Program-made: the position numbers and the translations under genes | DNA from: Dolomitihabitans soli | Lineage (GTDB): Bacteria; Actinomycetota; Actinomycetes; Streptosporangiales; Streptosporangiaceae | Assembly: GCF_022213955.1 (NCBI RefSeq) | Contig: NZ_JAKNTW010000031.1 | Coordinates: 62,001 to 126,000, forward strand | Direction of reading: 5' to 3' | DNA length: 64,000 nt | Notes under the pieces: model-generated | Seen by the model: the letters and a program-made list of their open reading frames with translations, nothing else | Databases searched by the model: none | Told to the model about the DNA's origin: nothing | Part shown: one piece after another, positions 8,288 through 16,395 of the stretch | Position numbering within the stretch: the first letter of the stretch is position 1 | How the letters are laid out: each line of letters opens with the position of its first letter

Positions 8288-9228
8288 GACACCACCTCCG
8301 CCCGGCTGAACTGGCGCAGCAGCACCAGCGTGAACAGCATCGCCACCACGAACAGCAGCAGCGCGTGCACGGAGGCCAGCCCCATCGACCAGTCGCGGAA
8401 CCCGGTGTGAAACAGGTGCTGCGGCAGCGTGAGCAGCGAGCCGTCCGGATAGCCGGGGGTGAATGTGGTGCCCGCCGAGTCGGTCGCGCCGGAGGCCACC
8501 CGGGAGGCGATCATCGCCTGGGTGAAGTACTGCACGGCGTAGATCACCCCCGTGACCGCCGAGAACATCAGCACCGGGGAGATGACGGGCAGCGTGACGC
8601 TGCGGAACTGCCGCCAGGCGCCCGCGCCGTCGATCGCGGCGGCCTCGTACAGGTGCTTGGGCACGTCCAGCAGCGCCGCCAGGAAGATCATGATGGCGTT
8701 GCCGGCGCCCCACAGGGCGAGCAGCGTAAGGCTGGGCTTGGCCCACGCGGCGCTGCCGAACCAGTCGGGGCCGGTGATCCCGAACCGCGCCAGCAGCTGG
8801 TTGACCGGACCGGTCGCCGGGTTGAGCAGGTAGACGAAGGCGACCGTGCCGGCCACCATCGGCACCAGCGACGGCAGGTAGAAGATCGTCCGCAGGAGGC
8901 CGCCGCCGCTCTTCAGCTTGGTCAGCAACTGCGCCACGCCGAGCGCGAACAGCACCTGGGCCGGGACCATGAACACCACGAGCCAGAGGGTGTTGAGAGC
9001 CGACTGCAGCACGCGGGCGTCGGAGAAGGCGTAACGGTAGTTGTCCAGGCCGATGAACTCCAACGTGAACAGGTCATAGCGGTGGAAGGAGAAGTACACC
9101 GTGGACAGCAGCGGGTAGACGAAGAAGACCGCCACGCCGACGATCCACGGCGACAGCCACAGCAGGGCGCGTCCGCCCTCGCCGCGCCACCGGCGCGGCG
9201 CCGGCGCGACCCGGGGGGAGACCATCAT
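8284..9228 (-). CDS. Sugar ABC transporter permease (MalF/UgpA-type)
   Basis: 314 residues and six predicted membrane helices. The EAA loop reads EAAAIDGAGAWRQFRSVTLP. The ATG at 9228 shares one base with the stop of the solute-binding gene (TGATG) and is preceded by GGGGG at about five bases. It forms the membrane channel with the MalG-type partner encoded next. Frame and motifs look intact. Confidence 0.92.
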   Translation of the reverse strand: MMVSPRVAPAPRRWRGEGGRALLWLSPWIVGVAVFFVYPLLSTVYFSFHRYDLFTLEFIGLDNYRYAFSDARVLQSALNTLWLVVFMVPAQVLFALGVAQLLTKLKSGGGLLRTIFYLPSLVPMVAGTVAFVYLLNPATGPVNQLLARFGITGPDWFGSAAWAKPSLTLLALWGAGNAIMIFLAALLDVPKHLYEAAAIDGAGAWRQFRSVTLPVISPVLMFSAVTGVIYAVQYFTQAMIASRVASGATDSAGTTFTPGYPDGSLLTLPQHLFHTGFRDWSMGLASVHALLLFVVAMLFTLVLLRQFSRAEVVS

Positions 9229-10583
9229 CAGCCCCCGGCGAGCTTCAGCTTGTCGTTGATCCGCTTGTCCACCCCGGCCAGCCCGGCGTCGAGGTCCTCG
9301 ACCGCGCCCTTCTCCCACTGGATGAGGAAGGTGGAGAAGGCGTCCTGGTTGAGGACGCTGTTGACGTTCGGCGGCAGCGTCGAGGTCTTCGGGTGGGCGA
9401 AGATGTCGAGGAACGTGGCGAAATTGTCGTCCCTGGCCAGGTCCGGGTGTTCCATCGCGGCCTGGGTGGTGGGCACGTTGCGCAGCGCGTTCGACAGCGT
9501 CACCAGCGACTCGGTGTCGGTGGTGAGGTGCTTGACCAGCTCCCAGGCGTGCCGCGGGTGCTCGGCGCCTCTCGGCACGCCGATCACGGTCCCGGCGGTG
9601 AAGCCGCTGCCGTACAGCTCGGGCTGGTCGTCGGCGACGGGCAGCGGGGCGGTGCCGTAGTCCAGCTCCTTGGCCACCGGGTCGTTGGCGATCATGGCGT
9701 TGCGCCACTCGCCGTCGAGCACCATAGCGATCTTGCCCCTGAAGAACGGGTGCTCGGCGCCCCACTCGTCACCCAGGCCCTTGCGGAACTTCTCCAGCTT
9801 GTCGTAGCCGTACCAGTCGACCAGCTCCTTCTGCCAGCGCAGGAGCTGCTTCCACGCCGGGTCGGAACCGATCGCCGAGGTGCCGTCGTCGTTGTACCAC
9901 CTCGCGCCGACCATGGGGCCGAGGTGGCTGGGGGAGTTCTCGTAGTACTGGAAGCTCGGGACGAACCCGGCGACCTCGATGTTGCCGTCGGCGTCGCGGA
10001 CCGTGAGCTTCTTGGTCAGCTCGGTCAGCTCGCTCAGCGTCTTGGGCGGCTGCTCGCCCTTCATCAGCGCCTTGTTGTAATACAGCCCGTACGCGTCGGC
10101 CAGCAGCGGCATCGTGCACCGCTTGCCCTCGAACTCGGTGTAGGCCCGGGACGCGGCCGGCAGCACGGTCAGGTCGATGCCGTCCTGCTCGATGACCGGG
10201 GTCAGATCCTGGAACGCGCCGGACTTGCACCACTGGGCGACGTTGTCCGTGGTGAACGAGGCCGCCACGTCGGGCGCCTTACCGCCGCGGATCGCCTGGG
10301 TGATCTGGTCGTCCTGGATGCCCTTCTTCGTGGTGACCTTGATCTGCGGGAACTTCTTCGTGAAGCCCGCGACCGCCTCCTCGAACGCCTTCGTCTCGAC
10401 GTCGGTGGAGAAGCCGTGCCACAACTCCAGCGTGGCGGCGGGCAGCGCGGCGGCGGCCGGGCCGGTGCCGCTTGTCGTGGCCTTGGGCTGGGCGCCGAGC
10501 GACGGCGGCGCCTCCTTGCCCGCGGTGCATGCGGTCAGCGACAGGGCCAGTAACCCGGCCGCCGCGAGAGAGACGAAGCGCAC
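9228..10583 (-). CDS. Sugar ABC transporter solute-binding lipoprotein
   Basis: 451 residues. A short lipoprotein signal ends in LSLTAC (Cys19), followed by a low-complexity tether and an extracellular solute-binding protein type 1 domain that begins LELWHGFSTDVET. I chose the GTG at 10583 over a longer upstream frame because AAGGAG stands seven bases before it and the signal peptide then starts correctly. It is the first gene of the operon and captures the oligosaccharide outside the membrane. The palindromic operator at 10643-10661 lies 60 bases upstream. Confidence 0.93.
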   Translation of the reverse strand: MRFVSLAAAGLLALSLTACTAGKEAPPSLGAQPKATTSGTGPAAAALPAATLELWHGFSTDVETKAFEEAVAGFTKKFPQIKVTTKKGIQDDQITQAIRGGKAPDVAASFTTDNVAQWCKSGAFQDLTPVIEQDGIDLTVLPAASRAYTEFEGKRCTMPLLADAYGLYYNKALMKGEQPPKTLSELTELTKKLTVRDADGNIEVAGFVPSFQYYENSPSHLGPMVGARWYNDDGTSAIGSDPAWKQLLRWQKELVDWYGYDKLEKFRKGLGDEWGAEHPFFRGKIAMVLDGEWRNAMIANDPVAKELDYGTAPLPVADDQPELYGSGFTAGTVIGVPRGAEHPRHAWELVKHLTTDTESLVTLSNALRNVPTTQAAMEHPDLARDDNFATFLDIFAHPKTSTLPPNVNSVLNQDAFSTFLIQWEKGAVEDLDAGLAGVDKRINDKLKLAGG

Positions 10584-10642
10584 GAGGATTCTCCTTAAGA
10601 CCAGGGCGAGATGGGGGGCGCACGGGTCACCACGCACGCAAA

Positions 10643-10661
10643 GTTAGTAAGTATTCCTAAC
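10643..10661. promoter_or_regulatory. Operator palindrome of the beta-glucoside operon
   Basis: GTTAGTAA-GTA-TTCCTAAC is an 8+3+8 inverted repeat with one mismatch; the symmetry extends to AAGTTAGTAA / TTCCTAACTT. It is placed where it would cover the promoter of the SBP-first operon. The same pattern recurs at 13310 and 13482. The ROK protein encoded at the end of the operon is the likely binder (inference). Confidence 0.7.
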
Positions 10662-10780
10662 TTTTAGTGGAACATAGGTCGCGCTGCTGCGGCGGTCAAG
10701 GGACGAAATCAAGTCGTGACCCGGAAATCGGGCGTCTCTGGCCCTGGGGCTAACGGGATCTGCGCACGGTACCGGTAACG

Positions 10781-10788
10781 TTCCTAAC
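10781..10788. promoter_or_regulatory. Half-site of the TTCCTAAC operator
   Basis: TTCCTAAC matches one arm of the operator, but the opposite arm is poor (three of eight bases). It overlaps the last codons of the decayed permease. It may be a weak auxiliary site or chance. Confidence 0.3.
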
Positions 10789-11100
10789 TAACGATCGGCG
10801 TCGTACAGCGTGCGGTCCACGCCGGCCGGCCCGGCCAAGATGATCACCAAGTCGTACGGTGCACCGCGCCAGATACCGACGGCCATCACTGACCACAGCG
10901 CACTGTCGGTGCCGTCGAGGAACTGGGAGGGTGCCAGGCCGACCCAGCCGAGCACGCTGTTGACGGCTCCTTCCCGAGCTGGGTGATAGAGGATGCGCCA
11001 GACCTCGGTGACTACTGCCAAGGCCACCACGAACTGGAGGTGATCGCCGCCGTCGGCAAGGACGCCGCCAGAGCGACCGCGAGTGCGAAGATCCTCGCGC
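10788..11100 (-). pseudogene. Decayed fragment of a sugar ABC permease (MalF-type)
   Basis: The frame from about 11030 reads VTEVWRILYHPAREGAVNSV, then GWVGLAPSQFL and ALWSVMAVGIWRGAPYDLVI. This is the central part of a MalF-type permease, between membrane segments 3 and 5. It ends at LYDADR with a TAG just where intact proteins continue LYEAARIDGA. Upstream residues (ALAVALAASLP) are in another frame, so a frameshift or deletion removed the N-terminus, and the EAA loop and C-terminus are gone. It has the same strand as the neighbouring operon and may be what is left of a second transporter. Confidence 0.65.
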
Positions 11101-11161
11101 GTGCAATTCGCTTCACGAACGACTCCGATCTTTCCGGCGCGCTATGGGCGCGTCGTACTGT

Positions 11162-11210
11162 GCGGCCCCCACGCGGAAACCCGGAACCCGGTTTCCGCGT
11201 GGGGGGCCGC
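11162..11210. terminator. Long terminator hairpin behind the GH5 cellulase
   Basis: A 20-base left arm (11162-11181) and a 21-base right arm (11190-11210) are complementary, apart from one bulged base, around an eight-base loop. It lies about 55 bases behind the cellulase stop and before the decayed permease. No T-tail follows. Confidence 0.8.
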
Positions 11211-11265
11211 GAGGGCGCGTCCATCGCAGGACGCACCCTCGCGCGTTCTCAGGTGGACTCCTCGA

Positions 11266-13239
11266 TCAGAAGTCGTCGGCGGTGCGGATCCGGTCGCGGA
11301 CCCACACGCCGGCATCCTTGAGCCTGCTCGTGCCGGCGAACGGCCCGCTCGGGCAGGTCCCCGAGTCGAAGACCGCGCCAGTGCGGGAGTCGTCGGAGTA
11401 GTTCCAGTTGACCCAGCTGATCTTCTTCTGTGCCATCAGGTCGATGTACTGCTGGGATCGGCTGAAGTTGTTGCCGCCGTCGCCGGAGGCAGTCTGGGTG
11501 CCGAACTCGGTGACGAACATCGGCAGCAGGTCGGCCGCGCGCGACAGCGTGTTCAGGTATTCGGTGCCGTGCGAGGCGGCGTAGAAATGGAAGGTGTACA
11601 TCAGGTTCGTCCCGCTGACCGGGTTGGCGCGGATGGTGTCGGTCTGGTCGCCCGGACCCGACACCCCCAGCGACGACCAGGCAGGCGTGCCGACCAGGAT
11701 CGGCGCGTCAGGGTCACGCTGGCGGATCACCGGGACGAGCTGGTTGGCGTAGTTCCGGATGACCGACCAGGTGACGGAGTCGCCGTTGGGCTCGTTGGCG
11801 ATCTCGTACAGCACGTTCGACTTGCTGTTGTGCCGCTGGGCGATCTCAGTGAAGAACGTCTTGGCCCGAGACAGGTTGTAGGTCGGGTCGCCGGGAGTCA
11901 GCATGTGCCAGTCCACGATCGCGTACATGCCACGCGCGGTTGCCATCTCGATCAGCTGATGCACCCGATCGGTGAACCGGCGGGGGTCGGTCTCGTAGCC
12001 ACCCTCCTGGATGTACATCGAGATCCGGAACACGTCGGCCTTCCAGTCGACGGCCAGCGCGTCGAGTGAAGCGGCATTCAGGCACTGGTCGTACCACTGG
12101 ATCCCGTGACTGCTCATGCCGCGCAGCTGGATCTGCTTGCCGTCCTCGTTGCAGAGCTTGGTCCCGCACACCCTCAGCTGGCCGTTGGCCTCGACGGGTG
12201 TGCCATTGCCGCCGCTGTCGGTTGTGGTGCGGGCGGTGGTGGGTGTGCTGGCGGGTGAGCGGTTGCCGGCGGCGTCGATGGCGCGGACGGTGTAGGTGTA
12301 GGAGGTGTCGGCGTTCAGGCCGGTGTCGGTGTGGCTGGTCCCGGTCGCGGTGGCGATTCGGGTTCCGCCTCGGTAGACCTCGTAGCCGGTGACGCCGACA
12401 TTGTCGGTGGCGGTGTTCCAGGCCAGTGAGATGCTGCTGGCGGTGGTGCCGGTGGCGCGCAGGTTGGCCGGCGTGGAGGGTGGGGTGGTGTCGTCTTCGC
12501 CGTTGTTGGGGTGGCCGTAGACGTCGAGCTCGTGAAGGGAGTAGCCGTAGTCGGTGCCGCGGGCGGTGCCGTACATGCGGATGTGGCGGCCGGTGCCGGT
12601 GACGGTGAGGTCGTCGATGTCACCGTCGGCTGTGGTGGTGGTGTGGATAGGGGTCCAGCTCGTGCCGTTGGTGGACACCTCGATGCGGTAGGCCTGCCCG
12701 TAGGCGACCTCCCAGTTCAGCCGCACACGCGAGATCGTGTGCGTGGCGCCCAGGTCGATCTGGATCCACTGCGGATCGCTGCCCTCGGCCGAGGCCCAGC
12801 GGCTGCTGGTGTTCCCGTCCACCGCCAAAGCGGCCTCAAAACCCGGCCCCTCGACAGAGGAAGCGGTGGCCGGCTTCCCTCTGGAGACGAGCTGATCCTC
12901 CTGGGCACCGTCGTCAGCTGCGGAACGGGCGGTGGTGGGTGTGCCGGCGGCGTCGATGGCGCGGACGGTGTAGGAGGCGTTCAGGCCGGTGTCGGTGTGG
13001 CTGGTCCCGGTCGCGGTGGCGATTCGGGTTCCGCCTCGGTAGACCTCGTAGCCGGTGACGCCGACATTGTCGGTGGCGGCCGTTGTGACGGTCTCGGCCT
13101 GAACGGTCCCGGCATGGCTGGCTGCAGCGCTTACCGGCTGCACGGCCAGCGTGAGTGCAGTCACGCCGGCCGCCACGAGCAAGCGGCGACGTCCAGGACG
13201 GTTGGGCACAGGAGGTGGTTCGTGCACCACAGGTAGCAT
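11266..13239 (-). CDS. Secreted multidomain GH5 cellulase (FN3 fragment-CBM32-FN3-GH5)
   Basis: 657 residues from the ATG at 13239, which has AGGAG five bases upstream; an ATG at 13254 would add five residues but lacks a good site. The signal peptide has an arginine cluster (GRRRLLVAAG), so Tat export is possible. Then come a shortened FN3 copy (about 50-110), a discoidin/CBM32-like domain (about 115-245), an intact FN3 (about 250-340) and a GH5 domain. The acid/base is in YEIANEPNG (Glu483) and the nucleophile in VTEFGT (Glu578). GH5 enzymes cut cellulose, mannan or related beta-glucans; the subfamily looks endoglucanase-like. It is transcribed away from the beta-helix gene, with two operator palindromes between them. 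Confidence 0.9.
   Translation of the reverse strand: MLPVVHEPPPVPNRPGRRRLLVAAGVTALTLAVQPVSAAASHAGTVQAETVTTAATDNVGVTGYEVYRGGTRIATATGTSHTDTGLNASYTVRAIDAAGTPTTARSAADDGAQEDQLVSRGKPATASSVEGPGFEAALAVDGNTSSRWASAEGSDPQWIQIDLGATHTISRVRLNWEVAYGQAYRIEVSTNGTSWTPIHTTTTADGDIDDLTVTGTGRHIRMYGTARGTDYGYSLHELDVYGHPNNGEDDTTPPSTPANLRATGTTASSISLAWNTATDNVGVTGYEVYRGGTRIATATGTSHTDTGLNADTSYTYTVRAIDAAGNRSPASTPTTARTTTDSGGNGTPVEANGQLRVCGTKLCNEDGKQIQLRGMSSHGIQWYDQCLNAASLDALAVDWKADVFRISMYIQEGGYETDPRRFTDRVHQLIEMATARGMYAIVDWHMLTPGDPTYNLSRAKTFFTEIAQRHNSKSNVLYEIANEPNGDSVTWSVIRNYANQLVPVIRQRDPDAPILVGTPAWSSLGVSGPGDQTDTIRANPVSGTNLMYTFHFYAASHGTEYLNTLSRAADLLPMFVTEFGTQTASGDGGNNFSRSQQYIDLMAQKKISWVNWNYSDDSRTGAVFDSGTCPSGPFAGTSRLKDAGVWVRDRIRTADDF
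12310..12413. repeat. Direct repeat, copy 1 (104 bp, intact FN3 of the GH5 gene)
   Basis: These 104 bases appear identical, by eye, to 12976-13079. They encode the same FN3 strands in the intact domain. Identity at every codon position points to a recent intragenic duplication or conversion. Confidence 0.9.
12976..13079. repeat. Direct repeat, copy 2 (104 bp, truncated FN3 of the GH5 gene)
   Basis: Second copy of the 104-base repeat, in the shortened FN3 next to the signal peptide. This copy lacks the first FN3 strand and has in-frame deletions on its 3' coding side, reading LNASYTVRAIDAAGTPTT where the intact copy has LNADTSYTYTVRAIDAAG. Confidence 0.9.
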
Positions 13240-13309
13240 TGACGCTCCTGACATGGGGGATGTGAGCGAGAAACCGCGCGGTAAACGCCTTCCGCCCGGC
13301 TAGTCAATC

Positions 13310-13328
13310 GTTAGGATAGTTTCCTAAC
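13310..13328. promoter_or_regulatory. Operator palindrome, GH5 side
   Basis: GTTAGGAT-AGT-TTCCTAAC, 8+3+8 with one mismatch. It lies about 70 bases before the GH5 start and matches the operators at 10643 and 13482. Confidence 0.7.
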
Positions 13329-13481
13329 TTAACGCGGAGCGTAGGTGGGCCGGCACGGGTCTGCAAGACCCAAAATCGAGAAGCGTCCGAAGATGAGGCA
13401 TGCCCCCAGGTCGACGTAGTTTCGGTTTAGTGCGGCAGGGCGTGGCTCTGGCACCTAGGGCATGACGGTGCCCGCTCGTAG

Positions 13482-13500
13482 GTTAGGAACCGTTACTAAA
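13482..13500. promoter_or_regulatory. Operator palindrome, beta-helix side
   Basis: GTTAGGAA-CCG-TTACTAAA, the same 8+3+8 architecture with two mismatches. It lies about 200 bases before the beta-helix start, in the divergent control region. Confidence 0.65.
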
Positions 13501-13696
13501 CCGCGGCTGTCGTGACCAGTTCCGTGGGCAGGTGCTGCGACTCGGTGTCGTGACCTTCCGCCAGGAGGAGTTCGCATCTCTCCCGTATGCCGCGGACTTC
13601 TTCTCGTGGCATCAACACTCTTTACGGTTCACCGCAATTCGTGTTGTGATCTGTCGTGTTTCTACCGTTCAATCGATTGACGAGGGATGCGGGAGT

Positions 13697-16093
13697 ATGC
13701 CGAGAAGAGTGCTGGGCGTCCTGATGGCGGCGGTGCTGGCAATGGCCGCCACCGGGGCGCCGACGGCAGCGGGTGCCACGCCCCGGAAGAACATCGTGTA
13801 CGTGTCACCGGACGGCAAGGCCGGCGCCACCGGCACGCGGACGGACCCGTTGGCGACGGTCGAACAGGCCCGCGACATGCTGGCAGGCCGGACCAGCGAG
13901 CGCGATCCGGGCACCGTCTACATCCGGGAAGGCGTTTACCAGACGTCTGAGACGATCGCGCTCAGCGGCAAGGAGAACTCGTATGTCACCTACGCCGCGT
14001 ACCCGGGCGAGCAGGTCGAGTTCGCCGGGGTCACCACGCTCGCGCCGGACAGGTTCCGCAAGCTGAGCGAAGTTCCCGAGGGGGAGGCGAAATGGTCGTC
14101 GAGGTCCCGCGTCCCCGCCTCGGCGTACGCCGACGTCCACGTCTACGATCTGGGGGCCGAAGGCATCCCCGCCGGGCAGCTCAACAAGAACGGGTTCAAC
14201 TGGAAACCGCAGCCGTTCGCACCCGAGTTGATCACCGACGACGCGGCCCAGACGCTGGCGCAGTATCCGAACGGCCAGGAGAAGCTGGACCGCGCCGCCC
14301 TCGGCGTCAAGGAGGCTCCCAAGGGTGCCCGCGACTACTTCTCGGACAAGACCGCCGACGGCACCACCCTGCCCTATGAAGACATGCTCAAGTTGCCCGG
14401 CCCCGTCTACACCGTCGTCGCCCCCGCCGTCGCGGACCGCTACACCACCTGGTCCAAGCCCGTCGGCACGCCGGAGGAGGACATCGACAACACGGCGTAC
14501 GAGACCGACGGCTGGCTGGCCGGCTACTTCGGCAACAACTACGCCAACGATCGCGTGCGCATCGACTCCATCGGCAAGGACCAGCTCGACCTGAGCACCC
14601 GTTATCCCACGATGTACATCGCCACGGACAAGTGGACGTCGTTCGTGGCCCAGAACGTGCTGAGCGAGCTGGACGCCGAGGGGGAGTACTACATCGACCG
14701 CTGGCAGGGCAACAACACCCTCTATTACTACCCGCCCGGCGGGACGGTCGCAGGAAAGGAGATCAGCCTCACGTCCTTCGACGCGCCCTTCTTCGAACTG
14801 GAGAACGTCAGGGGAGTGACCCTCAAAGGACTCAAGCTGAACGGGACCACGGGCACCGGTGTGCGACTGCTCGACGCTGAGTCGTGCACCGTCGACGGCG
14901 TGGAGATCCTCAACGTCAGCATGGACGCGATCGCGATCGGCGAGGCGAACGACGCGATCACCGCGATCGCCGAATACCGCACGAGCAGGGGCGGCCACCG
15001 TAACAAGGTGATCAACAGCAGGCTGCACGACCTGGGCGGCGGCGGAGTCTTCGCGGCCGGCGGCGACCGCGACTCGCTGGAGCGCGGCGACCATGTGGTC
15101 GAGCACAACGAGATCTACGACTTCTCGAAGCTCGCCACCTACACCCCGGCGGGCTACATGTACGGGGTCGGCAACACCTTCAGGTACAACTACGTCCATG
15201 ACGCGCCCCACATGGCCGTCCAGATCATGGGCAACGACATGGAGATCAGCCACAACAGATTCGAGAACCTCGTGACCTACGCCTCCGACCAGGGCGTGAT
15301 CTACGCGGGCCGCGACTACACGTATCTGAACAACGTGATCTCGTACAACCTCTTCAAGGACGTCGGAGAGGACGGCAACCAGGCCGTCTACATGGACGAC
15401 GGGGTGTCGGGCATGGTGATCCACCACAATTTCATCGACAACGCCCAGCACGGTCTGTTCTACCAGTCGGGGCACAGCAACGTCGCGACGGACAACGTGT
15501 TCAAGGACGTGACCTACATCGGGCACGACAAGCTGTACCACGAGGAAGGCCGGCGATTGCCGGTGGCCAACTCGAAGGTCGTGGTCGAGCGCTTCAACGA
15601 CATGTTGAAAGTGGGCGACGGCACCGGCTTCACCAACACCCGGAAGAACGTCGAGAAGTGGTACCAGCGCTACGGGAAGCAGTATCCGAACATCCGGGAC
15701 TGGTACCTCCCGGCCGACTCGAAGGGTGAGATCTGCACCTCGATCGGAACCACGGAATGCACGGAGTCGTACGTGTGGAACGACCCCGACTCCTTGTACG
15801 TGCCGTCCCACAACGTGCTGACGCGTTCGGTGAGCATCGCCTCGGGTGACTTCGCCTACACCGACGACGCCGACGGGCTGAGCGTCAAGACGTTCAACCC
15901 CGGCTTCGACTCCCACAACGTCAAGAAGAGCGCCGCCGCCGACTTCGCCTTCGATCCCGCCACGGGAAAGTTCGACGCGAAGACCACCCCGCTGAACTCG
16001 GCCGACGGCTTCGGCCGGAAGTGGGTCGAGGAATGGAACGCGAAATTCACCCTGGAGGGAATCGGACCGCGCGGTTCGGACACGCGACCCTGA
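13697..16093 (+). CDS. Secreted right-handed parallel beta-helix protein (possible GH141-like)
   Basis: 798 residues from the ATG at 13697. The signal peptide runs MPRRVLGVLMAAVLAMAATG to about GAT. The N-terminal NIVYVSPDGKAGATGTRTDP with VYIREGVYQTSETI is the entry typical of secreted beta-helix carbohydrate-active proteins, including GH141. Later rungs carry NKVINSRLHDLGGGGV, HVVEHNEIYDF and MVIHHNFIDNA. The region around 200-380 is a large insertion. The reaction is unknown; fucosidase or xylanase activity is known in GH141, but assignment needs a profile search. A frame opening at 13532 lacks a signal at its start, so I reject that start. A shared operator links it to the GH5 gene. Confidence 0.75.
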   Translation: MPRRVLGVLMAAVLAMAATGAPTAAGATPRKNIVYVSPDGKAGATGTRTDPLATVEQARDMLAGRTSERDPGTVYIREGVYQTSETIALSGKENSYVTYAAYPGEQVEFAGVTTLAPDRFRKLSEVPEGEAKWSSRSRVPASAYADVHVYDLGAEGIPAGQLNKNGFNWKPQPFAPELITDDAAQTLAQYPNGQEKLDRAALGVKEAPKGARDYFSDKTADGTTLPYEDMLKLPGPVYTVVAPAVADRYTTWSKPVGTPEEDIDNTAYETDGWLAGYFGNNYANDRVRIDSIGKDQLDLSTRYPTMYIATDKWTSFVAQNVLSELDAEGEYYIDRWQGNNTLYYYPPGGTVAGKEISLTSFDAPFFELENVRGVTLKGLKLNGTTGTGVRLLDAESCTVDGVEILNVSMDAIAIGEANDAITAIAEYRTSRGGHRNKVINSRLHDLGGGGVFAAGGDRDSLERGDHVVEHNEIYDFSKLATYTPAGYMYGVGNTFRYNYVHDAPHMAVQIMGNDMEISHNRFENLVTYASDQGVIYAGRDYTYLNNVISYNLFKDVGEDGNQAVYMDDGVSGMVIHHNFIDNAQHGLFYQSGHSNVATDNVFKDVTYIGHDKLYHEEGRRLPVANSKVVVERFNDMLKVGDGTGFTNTRKNVEKWYQRYGKQYPNIRDWYLPADSKGEICTSIGTTECTESYVWNDPDSLYVPSHNVLTRSVSIASGDFAYTDDADGLSVKTFNPGFDSHNVKKSAAADFAFDPATGKFDAKTTPLNSADGFGRKWVEEWNAKFTLEGIGPRGSDTRP

Positions 16094-16243
16094 TCACCGC
16101 TCGGCCCTGTTGATCGGGGTGCGGGGTGGCAGCCCGACCGCGGACGGTCAAGTTGATGGAGAAGGCGCCGGGAGGTGCGATTCACCCGACTGCGGCCGGA
16201 CGGTGGGAGCCGGGTAACGGGAGACCGTTATGCACGGATCTGC

Positions 16244-16277
16244 GGGAGCCCGGGGGTGTGATTCCCCCGGGCCTCCC
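16244..16277. terminator. Bidirectional terminator between beta-helix and PQQ-dehydrogenase genes
   Basis: GGGAGCCCGGGGG (16244-16256) pairs with CCCCCGGGCCTCCC (16264-16277), with one bulge and a seven-base loop. It sits in the 302-base space between two convergent genes. I see nothing else in that space. Confidence 0.75.
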
Positions 16278-16395
16278 GTCCTGCTTCTCACGGAGCATCT
16301 TGTTCTCGCGGCGCGGGTGCCGGGTGCGGGCAGCGCGCGCCTGCCGTCAAGGACCTTGCCGCCGAGTTGCGCCGCCCCGCCCGGTGGGGTGCCGG

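Noticed and set aside
13805-15916. 703-codon open frame antisense to the beta-helix gene
   Set aside because: It is Val/Asp/Arg-rich without domain or signal, and mirrors codon bias of the real gene on the other strand.
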